DNA of 6,736 nt from Clostridia bacterium (GTDB taxonomy: Bacteria; Bacillota; Clostridia; Christensenellales; Borkfalkiaceae). Each line of letters opens with the position of its first letter. Positions within the stretch are counted from its first letter, which is position 1. This document shows positions 1-6,457 of this stretch, piece by piece. Both the position numbers and the translations under genes were made by a program. The stretch covers positions 1 through 6,736 of the forward strand of contig JAGCLN010000312.1 in NCBI GenBank assembly GCA_017646945.1, read 5' to 3'. Below the pieces are notes generated by a model that had not been told where the DNA came from, searched no databases, and saw nothing but the letters and a program-made list of their open reading frames with translations.

Positions 1-253
1 AAACGACTGACAAATAGCCCGAAAGCGATTCTAAATCGCTAATAATCGCGTTTTTACTTATAAAGAGTAAATTTTTAGCATTGTAATCATCTAAATAGTC
101 TTTAGCGAGTTCGCTTACGTTTTCATTAGAACCGTCAACAGTAATCGTTTCAAGCTCGATATCCGTTACCTTAAACGCCGATGCAAAACAAAAAATTGCT
201 ACCGTAACAAACAGTAAACAAGTTATTAAAACGAGCAATTTTTTGTACTTCAT
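1..253 (-). CDS. ftsQ: Cell division protein FtsQ/DivIB, N-terminal part (cut by window edge)
   Basis: The first 84 codons of a gene that runs off the left end of the window. The protein opens MKYKKLL, followed by one hydrophobic segment at about residues 5-26. This gives a very short cytoplasmic tail and a single membrane anchor with the rest outside, as in FtsQ/DivIB. From about residue 28 the chain reads as the start of a POTRA-type domain: a beta strand (ITVDGS), a helix (VSELAKDYLDDY) and the NLLFIS stretch that matches the 'g-nll-i' region of the family. FtsQ/DivIB is a bitopic divisome scaffold that binds FtsL and FtsB/DivIC. The ATG lies 4 nt after the murA stop. An AAAGGA ribosome binding site at 261-266, inside the end of murA, sits 7 nt from the ATG, so coupling to murA is likely. 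Assignment rests on topology, the POTRA-like start and position in the cluster, because the diagnostic C-terminal region is not visible. Confidence 0.8.
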   Translation of the reverse strand, partial: MKYKKLLVLITCLLFVTVAIFCFASAFKVTDIELETITVDGSNENVSELAKDYLDDYNAKNLLFISKNAIISDLESLSGYLSVV

Positions 254-257
254 AATT

Positions 258-1511
258 CTATCCTTTCGTAATATCCGCGCCGAGTTGTTTTAATTTTTTA
301 TCAATTTCAAAGTATCCGCGTTCAATAACTTCAAGCCCACTTATCTCGCTCACACCTTCCGCGCCGAGCGCCGAAATAATAAGACCTGCGCCACTTCTTA
401 AATCACTTGCGTTCAAAACTGCACCGTGCAAGCGATTAGTTCCGTTTATAACCGCCCTATTCCCGTCAATATAAATATTGGCGTTCATTTTTTTAAGTTC
501 GTTGGCAATAGCAAAACGGTTTTTGAAAACGCCTTCTTCAATAACGGTTTTTCCATTAAGCGAACAAGCGTAAGCAAGCAACGGCGATTGCAAATCAGTG
601 GGAAACGACGGGTACGGCGCAGTTTTAATAAAACCAAGACCGTTACCAACACCGCAACACTTTAAATATATTTTATCACTTTCAAGTGATATTTTGCAAG
701 TGTTATTGTAAATTTTTTTAATTAATGAAGTATTATGTAAAAAATTTGCGCCCGATATTTCAACTTCGCCACCCGTATTTAAGGTAGCAAGCATATAAGT
801 ACCAACTTCTATCCTATCCGTTATAGGCTTAAAGTAACTTATTTTGTTAGTTAGTTTCTTTACACCGTGAACGGTTATCCTACTCGTACCCGCGCCGTAT
901 ATCTTTGCGCCAAGCCTATTAAGAAAGGAACATAAACACGCGATTTCCGGCTCTTTTGCCGAGTTTATTATTACGGTTTCACCTTCGGCAAGGCAAGACG
1001 CCATTATCAAATTTTCAGTAACGCCAACGCTTGGAAATGGCAATTCAATTTTTGCTCCCGTTAATTTTTCCGCCCTTAAATATAAATGCTCGCTACCCGA
1101 CACTTCCGCCCCGAGCATTTTAAGACCGTCCAAGTGCATACCGATAGGTCTTTCACCAAAGTTGCAACCGCCGGGGGTTACTGCGGAAACCTTTCTAAAC
1201 CGAGCAAGTAGCGGACCTAATAAAAATACCGATGCGCGTATTTTTTTAGATAGTTCGCACGGCAGTTCCGGAATATATACTGACGAACAGTCAACAAACA
1301 GCGTATCGCCTTCGTAACGATACTTACCGCCTAAACTCTTTATAATATCAAGCATTACCGAAACGTCACCTATTTCATTGCAATTTAAAAACCCCACCTC
1401 AAAGTCGAGTAGCACGCAAGAAGCAATTAGTGGTAAAATTGCATTTTTTGCGCTTTTAACGTCAACTTTGCCGTAGAGTTTGTTTTTGCCGTTAATTATA
1501 AGTTTACTCAT
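258..1511 (-). CDS. murA: UDP-N-acetylglucosamine 1-carboxyvinyltransferase MurA
   Basis: Complete 417-residue cytosolic enzyme of the normal family length (about 420). It transfers enolpyruvate from phosphoenolpyruvate to UDP-GlcNAc, the first committed step of peptidoglycan synthesis. Visible hallmarks are SAKNAILP at 20-27, with the Lys22-Asn23 pair; the active-site loop TPGGCNFGERPI at 112-123, with the catalytic Cys116 that fosfomycin alkylates; PSFPTDLQSP at 301-310, with the Asp equivalent to E. coli Asp305; DLRSGAGLIISAL at 370-382; and the C-terminal ERGYFEIDKKLKQLGA, with the conserved Arg near 398. Having Cys rather than Asp in the loop predicts fosfomycin sensitivity of the enzyme itself. 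The start is an ATG with AAAGGTG 5 nt upstream. It is preceded by a 67 nt gap, the only clear intergenic space in the window, and ftsQ follows after 4 nt. Firmicutes often carry two paralogues (MurAA and MurAB/MurZ); I cannot tell which this is, although its place in the dcw cluster favours the main copy. Confidence 0.97.
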   Translation of the reverse strand: MSKLIINGKNKLYGKVDVKSAKNAILPLIASCVLLDFEVGFLNCNEIGDVSVMLDIIKSLGGKYRYEGDTLFVDCSSVYIPELPCELSKKIRASVFLLGPLLARFRKVSAVTPGGCNFGERPIGMHLDGLKMLGAEVSGSEHLYLRAEKLTGAKIELPFPSVGVTENLIMASCLAEGETVIINSAKEPEIACLCSFLNRLGAKIYGAGTSRITVHGVKKLTNKISYFKPITDRIEVGTYMLATLNTGGEVEISGANFLHNTSLIKKIYNNTCKISLESDKIYLKCCGVGNGLGFIKTAPYPSFPTDLQSPLLAYACSLNGKTVIEEGVFKNRFAIANELKKMNANIYIDGNRAVINGTNRLHGAVLNASDLRSGAGLIISALGAEGVSEISGLEVIERGYFEIDKKLKQLGADITKG

Positions 1512-1578
1512 ATAACACCTTTAAACAAATTTGATAAGTTATATATCATATTATGTTTAAAAGTTAAATACGGTTAAA
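1512..1578 (-). promoter_or_regulatory. murA leader: inverted repeat overlapping the ribosome binding site, possible weak promoter
   Basis: The 67 nt between the ftsW stop and the murA start are strongly AT-rich. On the minus strand ACTTTTAAACA (1564-1554) and TGTTTAAAGGT (1527-1517) can pair over 11 positions with one G-U wobble, enclosing 26 nt. Inside that loop TGATA (1548-1544) and TATCA (1536-1532) can form a second 5 bp stem with a 7 nt loop. The downstream outer arm contains the AAAGGT of the murA ribosome binding site, so folding could hide it. A weak promoter is also possible: TTTAAC (1578-1573), 17 nt, then CATAAT (1555-1550), or an alternative -10 TATGAT (1550-1545). If that promoter were used, its transcript would begin inside the repeat and lack the upstream arm. 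Function is inference, since such repeats arise by chance in AT-rich DNA. There is no G+C-rich stem or U-tract, so it is not an intrinsic terminator. Confidence 0.35.
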
Positions 1579-2691
1579 CTAAATTTTATCCCTATCCTTA
1601 GATATACTATGCAAAACGCCGAAAGCCGTCATAAACACTATTAAAGAAGTGTTTCCCGAACTAATTAGCGGAAGCGGTAAACCAGTTGGCGGAATGCTAC
1701 CGCTAACAACGAGCGCGTTTATTAAAACTTGAATTGAAAACACGGTAGTAATTCCAAAAGCCGTCATAAACCCGAAAAACGTATTGCAAGAAATAGCCGT
1801 TTTGTATCCCCTATACGCGAGGAAAAACATTATTAAAAATAATATTAGAACGCCGAAAAACCCAACTTCTTCGCCTATAACCGAAAGTATAAAATCACTT
1901 TCCGAAAATGGCAAAAACCTGTATTTTTGCCGTGAATTGAATAGACCAACCCCAAAAAAGCCACCACTACCCAAAGCGTATAGCGATTGAAGAAGTTGAT
2001 ACCCTTCCCCCTTAGGCGATGCCCACGGGTTTAAAAAAGCCATAAGCCGTTTTAATCTGTACGGCTCTATAATTATGAGTATCGGTAATAGTACTATTGC
2101 GGGAATAATTATTGCAAGAAGATAGCGTTTTTTCATACCCGAAACGAAAAGCATTGAAAGCATTAGCGCGCCAACGCAAACGGTTATGCTCATATTCGGC
2201 TCAATCATTATAAGAACGCAAAATATAACGCCAACCAAAACCACGGGAAGTATACCTTTTAGCGTTATTGCTCTACTCGGCTTTTTGCTAAAATAACCAG
2301 CGGTAAAAATCACAAAGGAAAATTTTGCAATTTCAGACGGTTGAATAGTAATACCGCCCAAGCCTATCCACCGCCTTGCGCCGTAATTTTCTACGCCAAG
2401 CGGTGTGAATATTAAGCAAAGCAAAAGTATTGATACACCTAATAAGTACCACTTGATTTTATCAATTTTCTTATAGTCAATCATAGAAACGGCTATCATT
2501 GATATCGTTCCTATCACTAAACCTATTACTTGTTTTTTAAAAAAGTAAAACTTATCGCCGTAAGTTATCTCTCCATGATAATGCGATGCCGAATATATCA
2601 TTACCGCGCCGAACACCGCTATTATGATTACGAATATAGGGATTAAAATATCCCCCTTTTTCTTACTCGAAGCCGTTAACAATTTCAACAA
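1579..2691 (-). CDS. ftsW: Lipid II polymerase FtsW/SpoVE (SEDS family), TTG start
   Basis: A 370-residue polytopic membrane protein of the SEDS family, with about ten hydrophobic segments. SEDS proteins polymerise lipid II into glycan strands and work with a class B penicillin-binding protein, here probably the one at the right end of the window. Family motifs are GARRWIGLGGITIQPSEIAKF at 104-124, EPN at 164-166, GYQLLQSLYALGSGGFFGVGL at 230-250, SRQK at 253-256, FLPFSESDFILSVIGEE at 259-275, where Asp266 matches the essential SEDS aspartate, and GLPLPLISSG near the C terminus. The reading frame is open up to 2778, but that part lies inside murD. The first in-frame ATG (Met31) is already within membrane segment 1, so the start must be non-ATG. 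TTG at 2691-2689 fits best, with AAAGGGG 8 nt upstream; TTG at 2688 is the alternative. It overlaps the end of murD by 29 nt. FtsW and the sporulation paralogue SpoVE cannot be separated from sequence alone. Confidence 0.93.
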   Translation of the reverse strand: MLKLLTASSKKKGDILIPIFVIIIAVFGAVMIYSASHYHGEITYGDKFYFFKKQVIGLVIGTISMIAVSMIDYKKIDKIKWYLLGVSILLLCLIFTPLGVENYGARRWIGLGGITIQPSEIAKFSFVIFTAGYFSKKPSRAITLKGILPVVLVGVIFCVLIMIEPNMSITVCVGALMLSMLFVSGMKKRYLLAIIIPAIVLLPILIIIEPYRLKRLMAFLNPWASPKGEGYQLLQSLYALGSGGFFGVGLFNSRQKYRFLPFSESDFILSVIGEEVGFFGVLILFLIMFFLAYRGYKTAISCNTFFGFMTAFGITTVFSIQVLINALVVSGSIPPTGLPLPLISSGNTSLIVFMTAFGVLHSISKDRDKI

Positions 2692-4003
2692 ATCTATCGC
2701 CCCTTTCTTCGTAATCTTTAAACTCGTCAAAACTTGAAGTGGCGGGTGATAACAATACCGTATCGCCGTCAAAAGCAAGTCTATACGCCGTTTTTACCGC
2801 GTTTTCAAAGCCTTTTACCGTCATAACGTTATCAACGCAACCCTTAACGGCATAGCCGAGCATTAAGGCAGCAGATTCGCCTGTGATTATCGTATGCTTT
2901 ATATGGCAAGAGTTTTTAATCTCACTAAACAAGTTAGTGTAATCAAGCCCTTTATCCGCTCCGCCTAATATTAAAACGGTTGGGCTTTTTAAATTTTGAA
3001 CGGCTGTTATGGAACTTGCTTCGTTAGTAGATTTACTATCGTTTATAAACTTAACGCCGTTGACCACCCTTACTTCTTCATAGCGGTGTTTTACGCCTTT
3101 GAACGAGCAAAGCGATTTTTTAATATCTTCGTTACTGATTTTTAACGCTTTTAGCGCGCAAACGGTTGCTAATGCGTTTAATAAGTTATGGCTTTCTTTT
3201 AAAGAAAGGTCTTTTACTTCAAACAACTCTTCGCCGTTAAAGAAAATTTTATCGCCGTCTAAGTACGCGCCGTTAACTTTTTCGTAAAGGGAAAAATACA
3301 AAACGTTTCCCCTTGTAAGTTTTGAAAAATCTCTAACGATTTCATCATCGTAATTTAAAACGGCGTATTCGCTTTCTCTAAGCGGAATTACCGCCTTGCT
3401 TTTTACGAGCGCGTAATTTTCCATTGAATAATGCCGTTCTAAATGGTCAGGCGTTATATTTAATACAACGGATATATGCGGGCAAAATAAATAAGTTGTT
3501 TCTAATTGATAACTTGAAACTTCTAAAACGCAAATATCTTTATCTTTTAACTCGTTAATCTTAGAAGTTAATGGATAGCCCACGTTACCTGCAAGAACTG
3601 AAGAAACGCCCGAAGATAATAAACATTTATGTATCATATTGCAAACGGTAGTTTTTCCGTTAGTTCCGGTAACCGAAACTATAGGTGTTACGGAATTTAT
3701 AAACCCAAGTTCCGTTTCGCCTATTATTCTTTTTTGATTGCTTTTGAATACTTTGCATATATCGCTATCGATAGGAACGCCGGGGCTTACCACTAGCACG
3801 TCGCAAAACTCAACTGCTTTTTCGTAATCGTCAATATAAACGCAACCTAATGAAATTAATTTTTCTTTATTTTTTAAAACGATATCTGACTGCCGTTTAT
3901 CGTAAATAAAAACGGTTGCGCCTTTACTTATTAAAAGTTCCGCGGAAGAAAGACCGCTCTTTTGCAATCCTGCAACTAAAAATGAAAGGTTTTTATAATA
4001 CAT
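2663..4003 (-). CDS. murD: UDP-N-acetylmuramoyl-L-alanine--D-glutamate ligase MurD
   Basis: Complete 446-residue cytosolic Mur ligase that adds D-glutamate to UDP-MurNAc-L-Ala using ATP. The N-terminal domain has a Rossmann-like start (FLVAGLQKSGLSSAELL) and SPGVP at 73-77, then ETELG at 96-100. The central ATPase domain has the P-loop GTNGKTT at 113-119, GNVG at 139-142, EVSSYQLE at 161-168, NITPDHLERH at 182-191 and Lys201, which aligns with the carbamylated lysine (Y-x-x-x-K). The C-terminal domain has GVKHRYEEV at 303-311, NDSKSTN at 321-327, LILGGADKGLDY at 344-355 and LLSPATSSFDEFKDYEERGDRF at 417-438. EVSSYQLE, the K-H-R-x-E variant and the SPATSSFDEF block are specific to MurD and distinguish it from MurC, MurE and MurF. 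The ATG start has TAGGTG 4 nt upstream, and the gene begins 7 nt after the mraY stop. Its last 29 nt are shared with ftsW, and the ftsW ribosome binding site lies inside it. Confidence 0.97.
   Translation of the reverse strand: MYYKNLSFLVAGLQKSGLSSAELLISKGATVFIYDKRQSDIVLKNKEKLISLGCVYIDDYEKAVEFCDVLVVSPGVPIDSDICKVFKSNQKRIIGETELGFINSVTPIVSVTGTNGKTTVCNMIHKCLLSSGVSSVLAGNVGYPLTSKINELKDKDICVLEVSSYQLETTYLFCPHISVVLNITPDHLERHYSMENYALVKSKAVIPLRESEYAVLNYDDEIVRDFSKLTRGNVLYFSLYEKVNGAYLDGDKIFFNGEELFEVKDLSLKESHNLLNALATVCALKALKISNEDIKKSLCSFKGVKHRYEEVRVVNGVKFINDSKSTNEASSITAVQNLKSPTVLILGGADKGLDYTNLFSEIKNSCHIKHTIITGESAALMLGYAVKGCVDNVMTVKGFENAVKTAYRLAFDGDTVLLSPATSSFDEFKDYEERGDRFVEIVNGFE
2700..2706 (-). promoter_or_regulatory. 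Ribosome binding site of ftsW, inside murD
   Basis: AAAGGGG on the minus strand, 8 nt before the TTG at 2691. It decides the ftsW start, because no in-frame ATG lies between here and the first membrane segment. It is embedded in the coding sequence for the last dozen or so residues of MurD, so ribosomes finishing murD pass directly over it. This suggests coupled translation of the two genes. Confidence 0.6.
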
Positions 4004-4010
4004 TTTTCAC

Positions 4011-4988
4011 CTATAAATAATTAATTAAGCAAAGCATAGCAATTATTAAAGTAATAAACGAATAAACGTAAGTAATTTTACTTTCGCTATGCCCTTTTTC
4101 TTGAAAGTGATGATGAAGTGGAGCCATTAAAAACACTCTTTTGCCCGTTCTTTTAAATTTTGCAACTTGAATAATAACGGATAAAGAAGAAATTAAGAAA
4201 AATACGCCGACGACAGGTAAATACAAAGTGTTTCCCGATAATATTGCAACGGTTGAAAGTGCACCGCCTATTGAAAGCGAACCCGTATCCCCCATAAAAA
4301 CCGATGCTTTGTGAGTGTTAAACACTAAATAGCCCAAAAGCGCGCCTGCCATACACAGCGAAAATGTTGAAACGCTTTGATACTCTTTACAATTTATATA
4401 CAAATCTTCTTTTGATTGAATTAGTATTATCACCGCGAAAAACACGAACGCTATAACGCTTACCGAAGCGCAAAGCCCGTCTAACCCGTCAGTCAAATTG
4501 ACCGAGTTCACGGTCGCTATAAACACTAAAACGTTAAGCGCGATTATAAACGCGCCTAAGCTAATTTTCGTTTTAAAAAACGGTAAATACACAAAGTTTA
4601 AGCCTGTGTTAAATGAAAAATAGGAAGAAATTATTGATATTGAAATTAAAAACGCCATTTTTTGCGTTGCCGTTAAGCCTTTGTTTTCCTTAAACTTAAT
4701 CTTGATAAAATCATCTAAAAACCCTACCGTTAAAAAACCGAGAGTAATTGCGATAATAAGGTTTGAAAGCCTGCTTGAAAACCCGTTAAAAATAATATAG
4801 GTGATAATCGCGCCGAGCACGAAAAACATTCCACCCATCGTAGGCGTTCCTCTTTTATCTTTATGTTCGTTAACGTATTTTAATATCGGTTGACCTATCT
4901 TTAATCGTTTTAATAAAGGCAAAAACAAAAAACCTAAAATTACGGTTAAAAGCGCGGAAACTACTACCGAAAGCATTAACGTTTTCAA
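4011..4988 (-). CDS. mraY: Phospho-N-acetylmuramoyl-pentapeptide transferase MraY, TTG start
   Basis: Complete 325-residue integral membrane enzyme with about ten hydrophobic helices. It transfers phospho-MurNAc-pentapeptide from UDP to undecaprenyl phosphate, making lipid I at the inner face of the membrane. Motifs in order: KRGTPTMGG at 45-53, the Mg-site pair Asp92-Asp93 in LDDFIK, NSVNLTDGLDGL at 161-172, with the conserved Asp167, FMGDTGSLSIGG at 231-242, with Asp234, and the cytoplasmic histidine loop MAPLHHHFQEKGHSESKI at 288-305. These identify MraY rather than the related WecA/TagO enzymes, which lack the HHHF loop. The start is TTG at 4988-4986, which overlaps the murE stop (TTGA, 4 nt shared), with GGGG at 4999-4996 7 nt upstream. 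The next ATG, four codons in, has no better binding site. In the usual FN-x-H-P-A segment before the Mg site, Lys227 replaces Pro, which is unlikely to abolish function. Natural targets of this family include nucleoside antibiotics such as tunicamycin and muraymycin. Confidence 0.96.
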   Translation of the reverse strand: MKTLMLSVVVSALLTVILGFLFLPLLKRLKIGQPILKYVNEHKDKRGTPTMGGMFFVLGAIITYIIFNGFSSRLSNLIIAITLGFLTVGFLDDFIKIKFKENKGLTATQKMAFLISISIISSYFSFNTGLNFVYLPFFKTKISLGAFIIALNVLVFIATVNSVNLTDGLDGLCASVSVIAFVFFAVIILIQSKEDLYINCKEYQSVSTFSLCMAGALLGYLVFNTHKASVFMGDTGSLSIGGALSTVAILSGNTLYLPVVGVFFLISSLSVIIQVAKFKRTGKRVFLMAPLHHHFQEKGHSESKITYVYSFITLIIAMLCLINYL

Positions 4989-6454
4989 ATAATATCCCCA
5001 CTAAATTTTATTTTTGCAATAAGTTCTTTAATTGTTTCAATATCGCTATACTTTAATTTAACACCCATAATTTCTTGATAATTTTCCGCGCCTTTGCCAC
5101 TAACTACTAAAACGTCACCCTCGCCTATTTTTGAAAGGGCGTAACCGATTGCCATTTCCCTATTTTGAATAGTTATGTAGGCAAGGCTTGATTTTCTAAA
5201 ACCGCTTTCTATATCGGATATTATTTGATAAGCGTCTTCAAAGCGCGGATTATCGGAAGTAATTACCGTAAAATCAGCGTATTTACCTGCAATTTCACCC
5301 ATAATAGGTCGCTTTGAAGTATCCCTATTTCCTCCGCAACCAAAAACTAAATAAAGGTTGTTTTTAGTAATTTGCCTAAGTGATTTTAATAAGTTTTCAA
5401 GCCCGTCAGGCGTGTGAGCGTAGTCAACGTATATATCCGCTCCGTTAAAGTTTTCCACAAATTCCATTCTGCCTGCAACTTTTTTAACGTTTTTAATTCC
5501 GCTTGCAATATCACTTGAAGATATTCCTAAAATTGACGCGAAAGTCGCCGCGCCTAAGCAGTTATAAACGTTAAACATACCCGAAGAAGAATAATATACG
5601 TCAACGATATCATCAAACAAGTTCATTACGAAGTTTATTCCGTTTTTAGAATTTAAAATATTCACCGCAAAAACGTCAGACGGATTTTCTATTCCGTAAC
5701 TAAACGATTTGATTTTATTGTTATTTAAAATCTTAATTCCGGTAGCATCATCGCTATTTACTACGGCAAAGTTTGAATAATGGCTATCGAACACACTCGC
5801 CTTTACGCTTTCATACTCGTTAAAATCTTTAAAATAATCAAGGTGGTCTTGAGTGCAATTAGTAAAGATTAAACCTTCAAACTTTAAACTTCCCGTTCTT
5901 TTTTGCGCTATTGCGTGAGCGGATAATTCAACAACGGCATATTCCACACCGCTATCTGCCATATCTTTTAAAATTTTATAAAAATTTATGCTATCTGGGG
6001 TTGTTAAATCAGGTTCTACCACAGCGTTTTTGTAAAATGCACCCAAAGTGCCGATAACACCTGCTTTGTATCCCGCTTGCTCTAATATGCTTTTAAGTAT
6101 AAAAGTAGTGGTTGTTTTGCCGTTAGTTCCAACAACGCCTATTACTTTAACTCTATTTCCGTTAGGTTTATAAAAACGCATAGCAATCTCCGCCATAACC
6201 TTTTTAACGTCCTTTACGATAATTTGGGGAACTTTTACGCTATCGTTAGCGGTATCGCTAATAACGGCTACCGCGCCCCTTTTTACCGCGTCAAGAACGA
6301 AACGATTACCATCAAGATTATTGCCCTTTAACGCAAAAAACAAACTTCTAGAAAAAACTTCACGACTATCGTTATCAATATCTTCTATTTCTAAATCTTT
6401 AAAGTTCAGTATTTTAGTAGTTTCAATGCCTGAGAGTAATTGTGATAACTTCAT
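4985..6454 (-). CDS. murE: UDP-MurNAc-tripeptide synthetase MurE (probably meso-DAP-adding)
   Basis: Complete 489-residue cytosolic Mur ligase that adds the third stem residue to UDP-MurNAc-L-Ala-D-Glu using ATP. The N-terminal UDP-binding domain has DSREV at 29-33 and LFFALKGNNLDGNRFV at 38-53. The central domain has the P-loop GTNGKTTTT at 109-117, DLTTPDS at 149-155, VELSAHA at 175-181, TNCTQDHLDYF at 198-208 and Lys218, which aligns with the carbamylated lysine. The C-terminal domain has GRMEFVE at 328-334, DYAHTPDGLENLL at 344-356, FGCGGNRDTSKRP at 371-383, TSDNPRFED at 399-407 and GKGAENYQ at 453-460. DNPR (401-404) is the motif linked with meso-diaminopimelate rather than lysine. Departures from consensus are Ala456 where GKGHE is usual, Ala327 for Pro in PGRME, and LSAHA for VSSHA. 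The ATG start has AAAGGA 9 nt upstream, within the end of the preceding PBP gene. No murF follows; mraY comes next, as in Bacillus. Confidence 0.96.
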   Translation of the reverse strand: MKLSQLLSGIETTKILNFKDLEIEDIDNDSREVFSRSLFFALKGNNLDGNRFVLDAVKRGAVAVISDTANDSVKVPQIIVKDVKKVMAEIAMRFYKPNGNRVKVIGVVGTNGKTTTTFILKSILEQAGYKAGVIGTLGAFYKNAVVEPDLTTPDSINFYKILKDMADSGVEYAVVELSAHAIAQKRTGSLKFEGLIFTNCTQDHLDYFKDFNEYESVKASVFDSHYSNFAVVNSDDATGIKILNNNKIKSFSYGIENPSDVFAVNILNSKNGINFVMNLFDDIVDVYYSSSGMFNVYNCLGAATFASILGISSSDIASGIKNVKKVAGRMEFVENFNGADIYVDYAHTPDGLENLLKSLRQITKNNLYLVFGCGGNRDTSKRPIMGEIAGKYADFTVITSDNPRFEDAYQIISDIESGFRKSSLAYITIQNREMAIGYALSKIGEGDVLVVSGKGAENYQEIMGVKLKYSDIETIKELIAKIKFSGDII

Positions 6455-6457
6455 AAT

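Noticed and set aside
426..665. Open frame of 79 codons on the plus strand
   Set aside because: It lies wholly opposite the conserved murA coding sequence, has no family motif, and its composition is what an antisense frame gives.
1512..1578. Intrinsic transcription terminator between ftsW and murA
   Set aside because: The inverted repeat has almost no G or C in its stem and is not followed by a T-tract on the minus strand; the murA ribosome binding site and start follow directly.
1784..1990. Open frame of 68 codons on the plus strand
   Set aside because: It is antisense to the conserved catalytic region of ftsW, with no recognisable domain.
2692..2778. Upstream extension of ftsW by 29 codons
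   Set aside because: The region is already coding for murD in another frame, the extension begins with TTG, its peptide resembles no FtsW N terminus, and a better placed TTG with a ribosome binding site lies downstream.
3099..3287. Open frame of 62 codons on the plus strand
   Set aside because: It is antisense to murD, low complexity, and has no motif.
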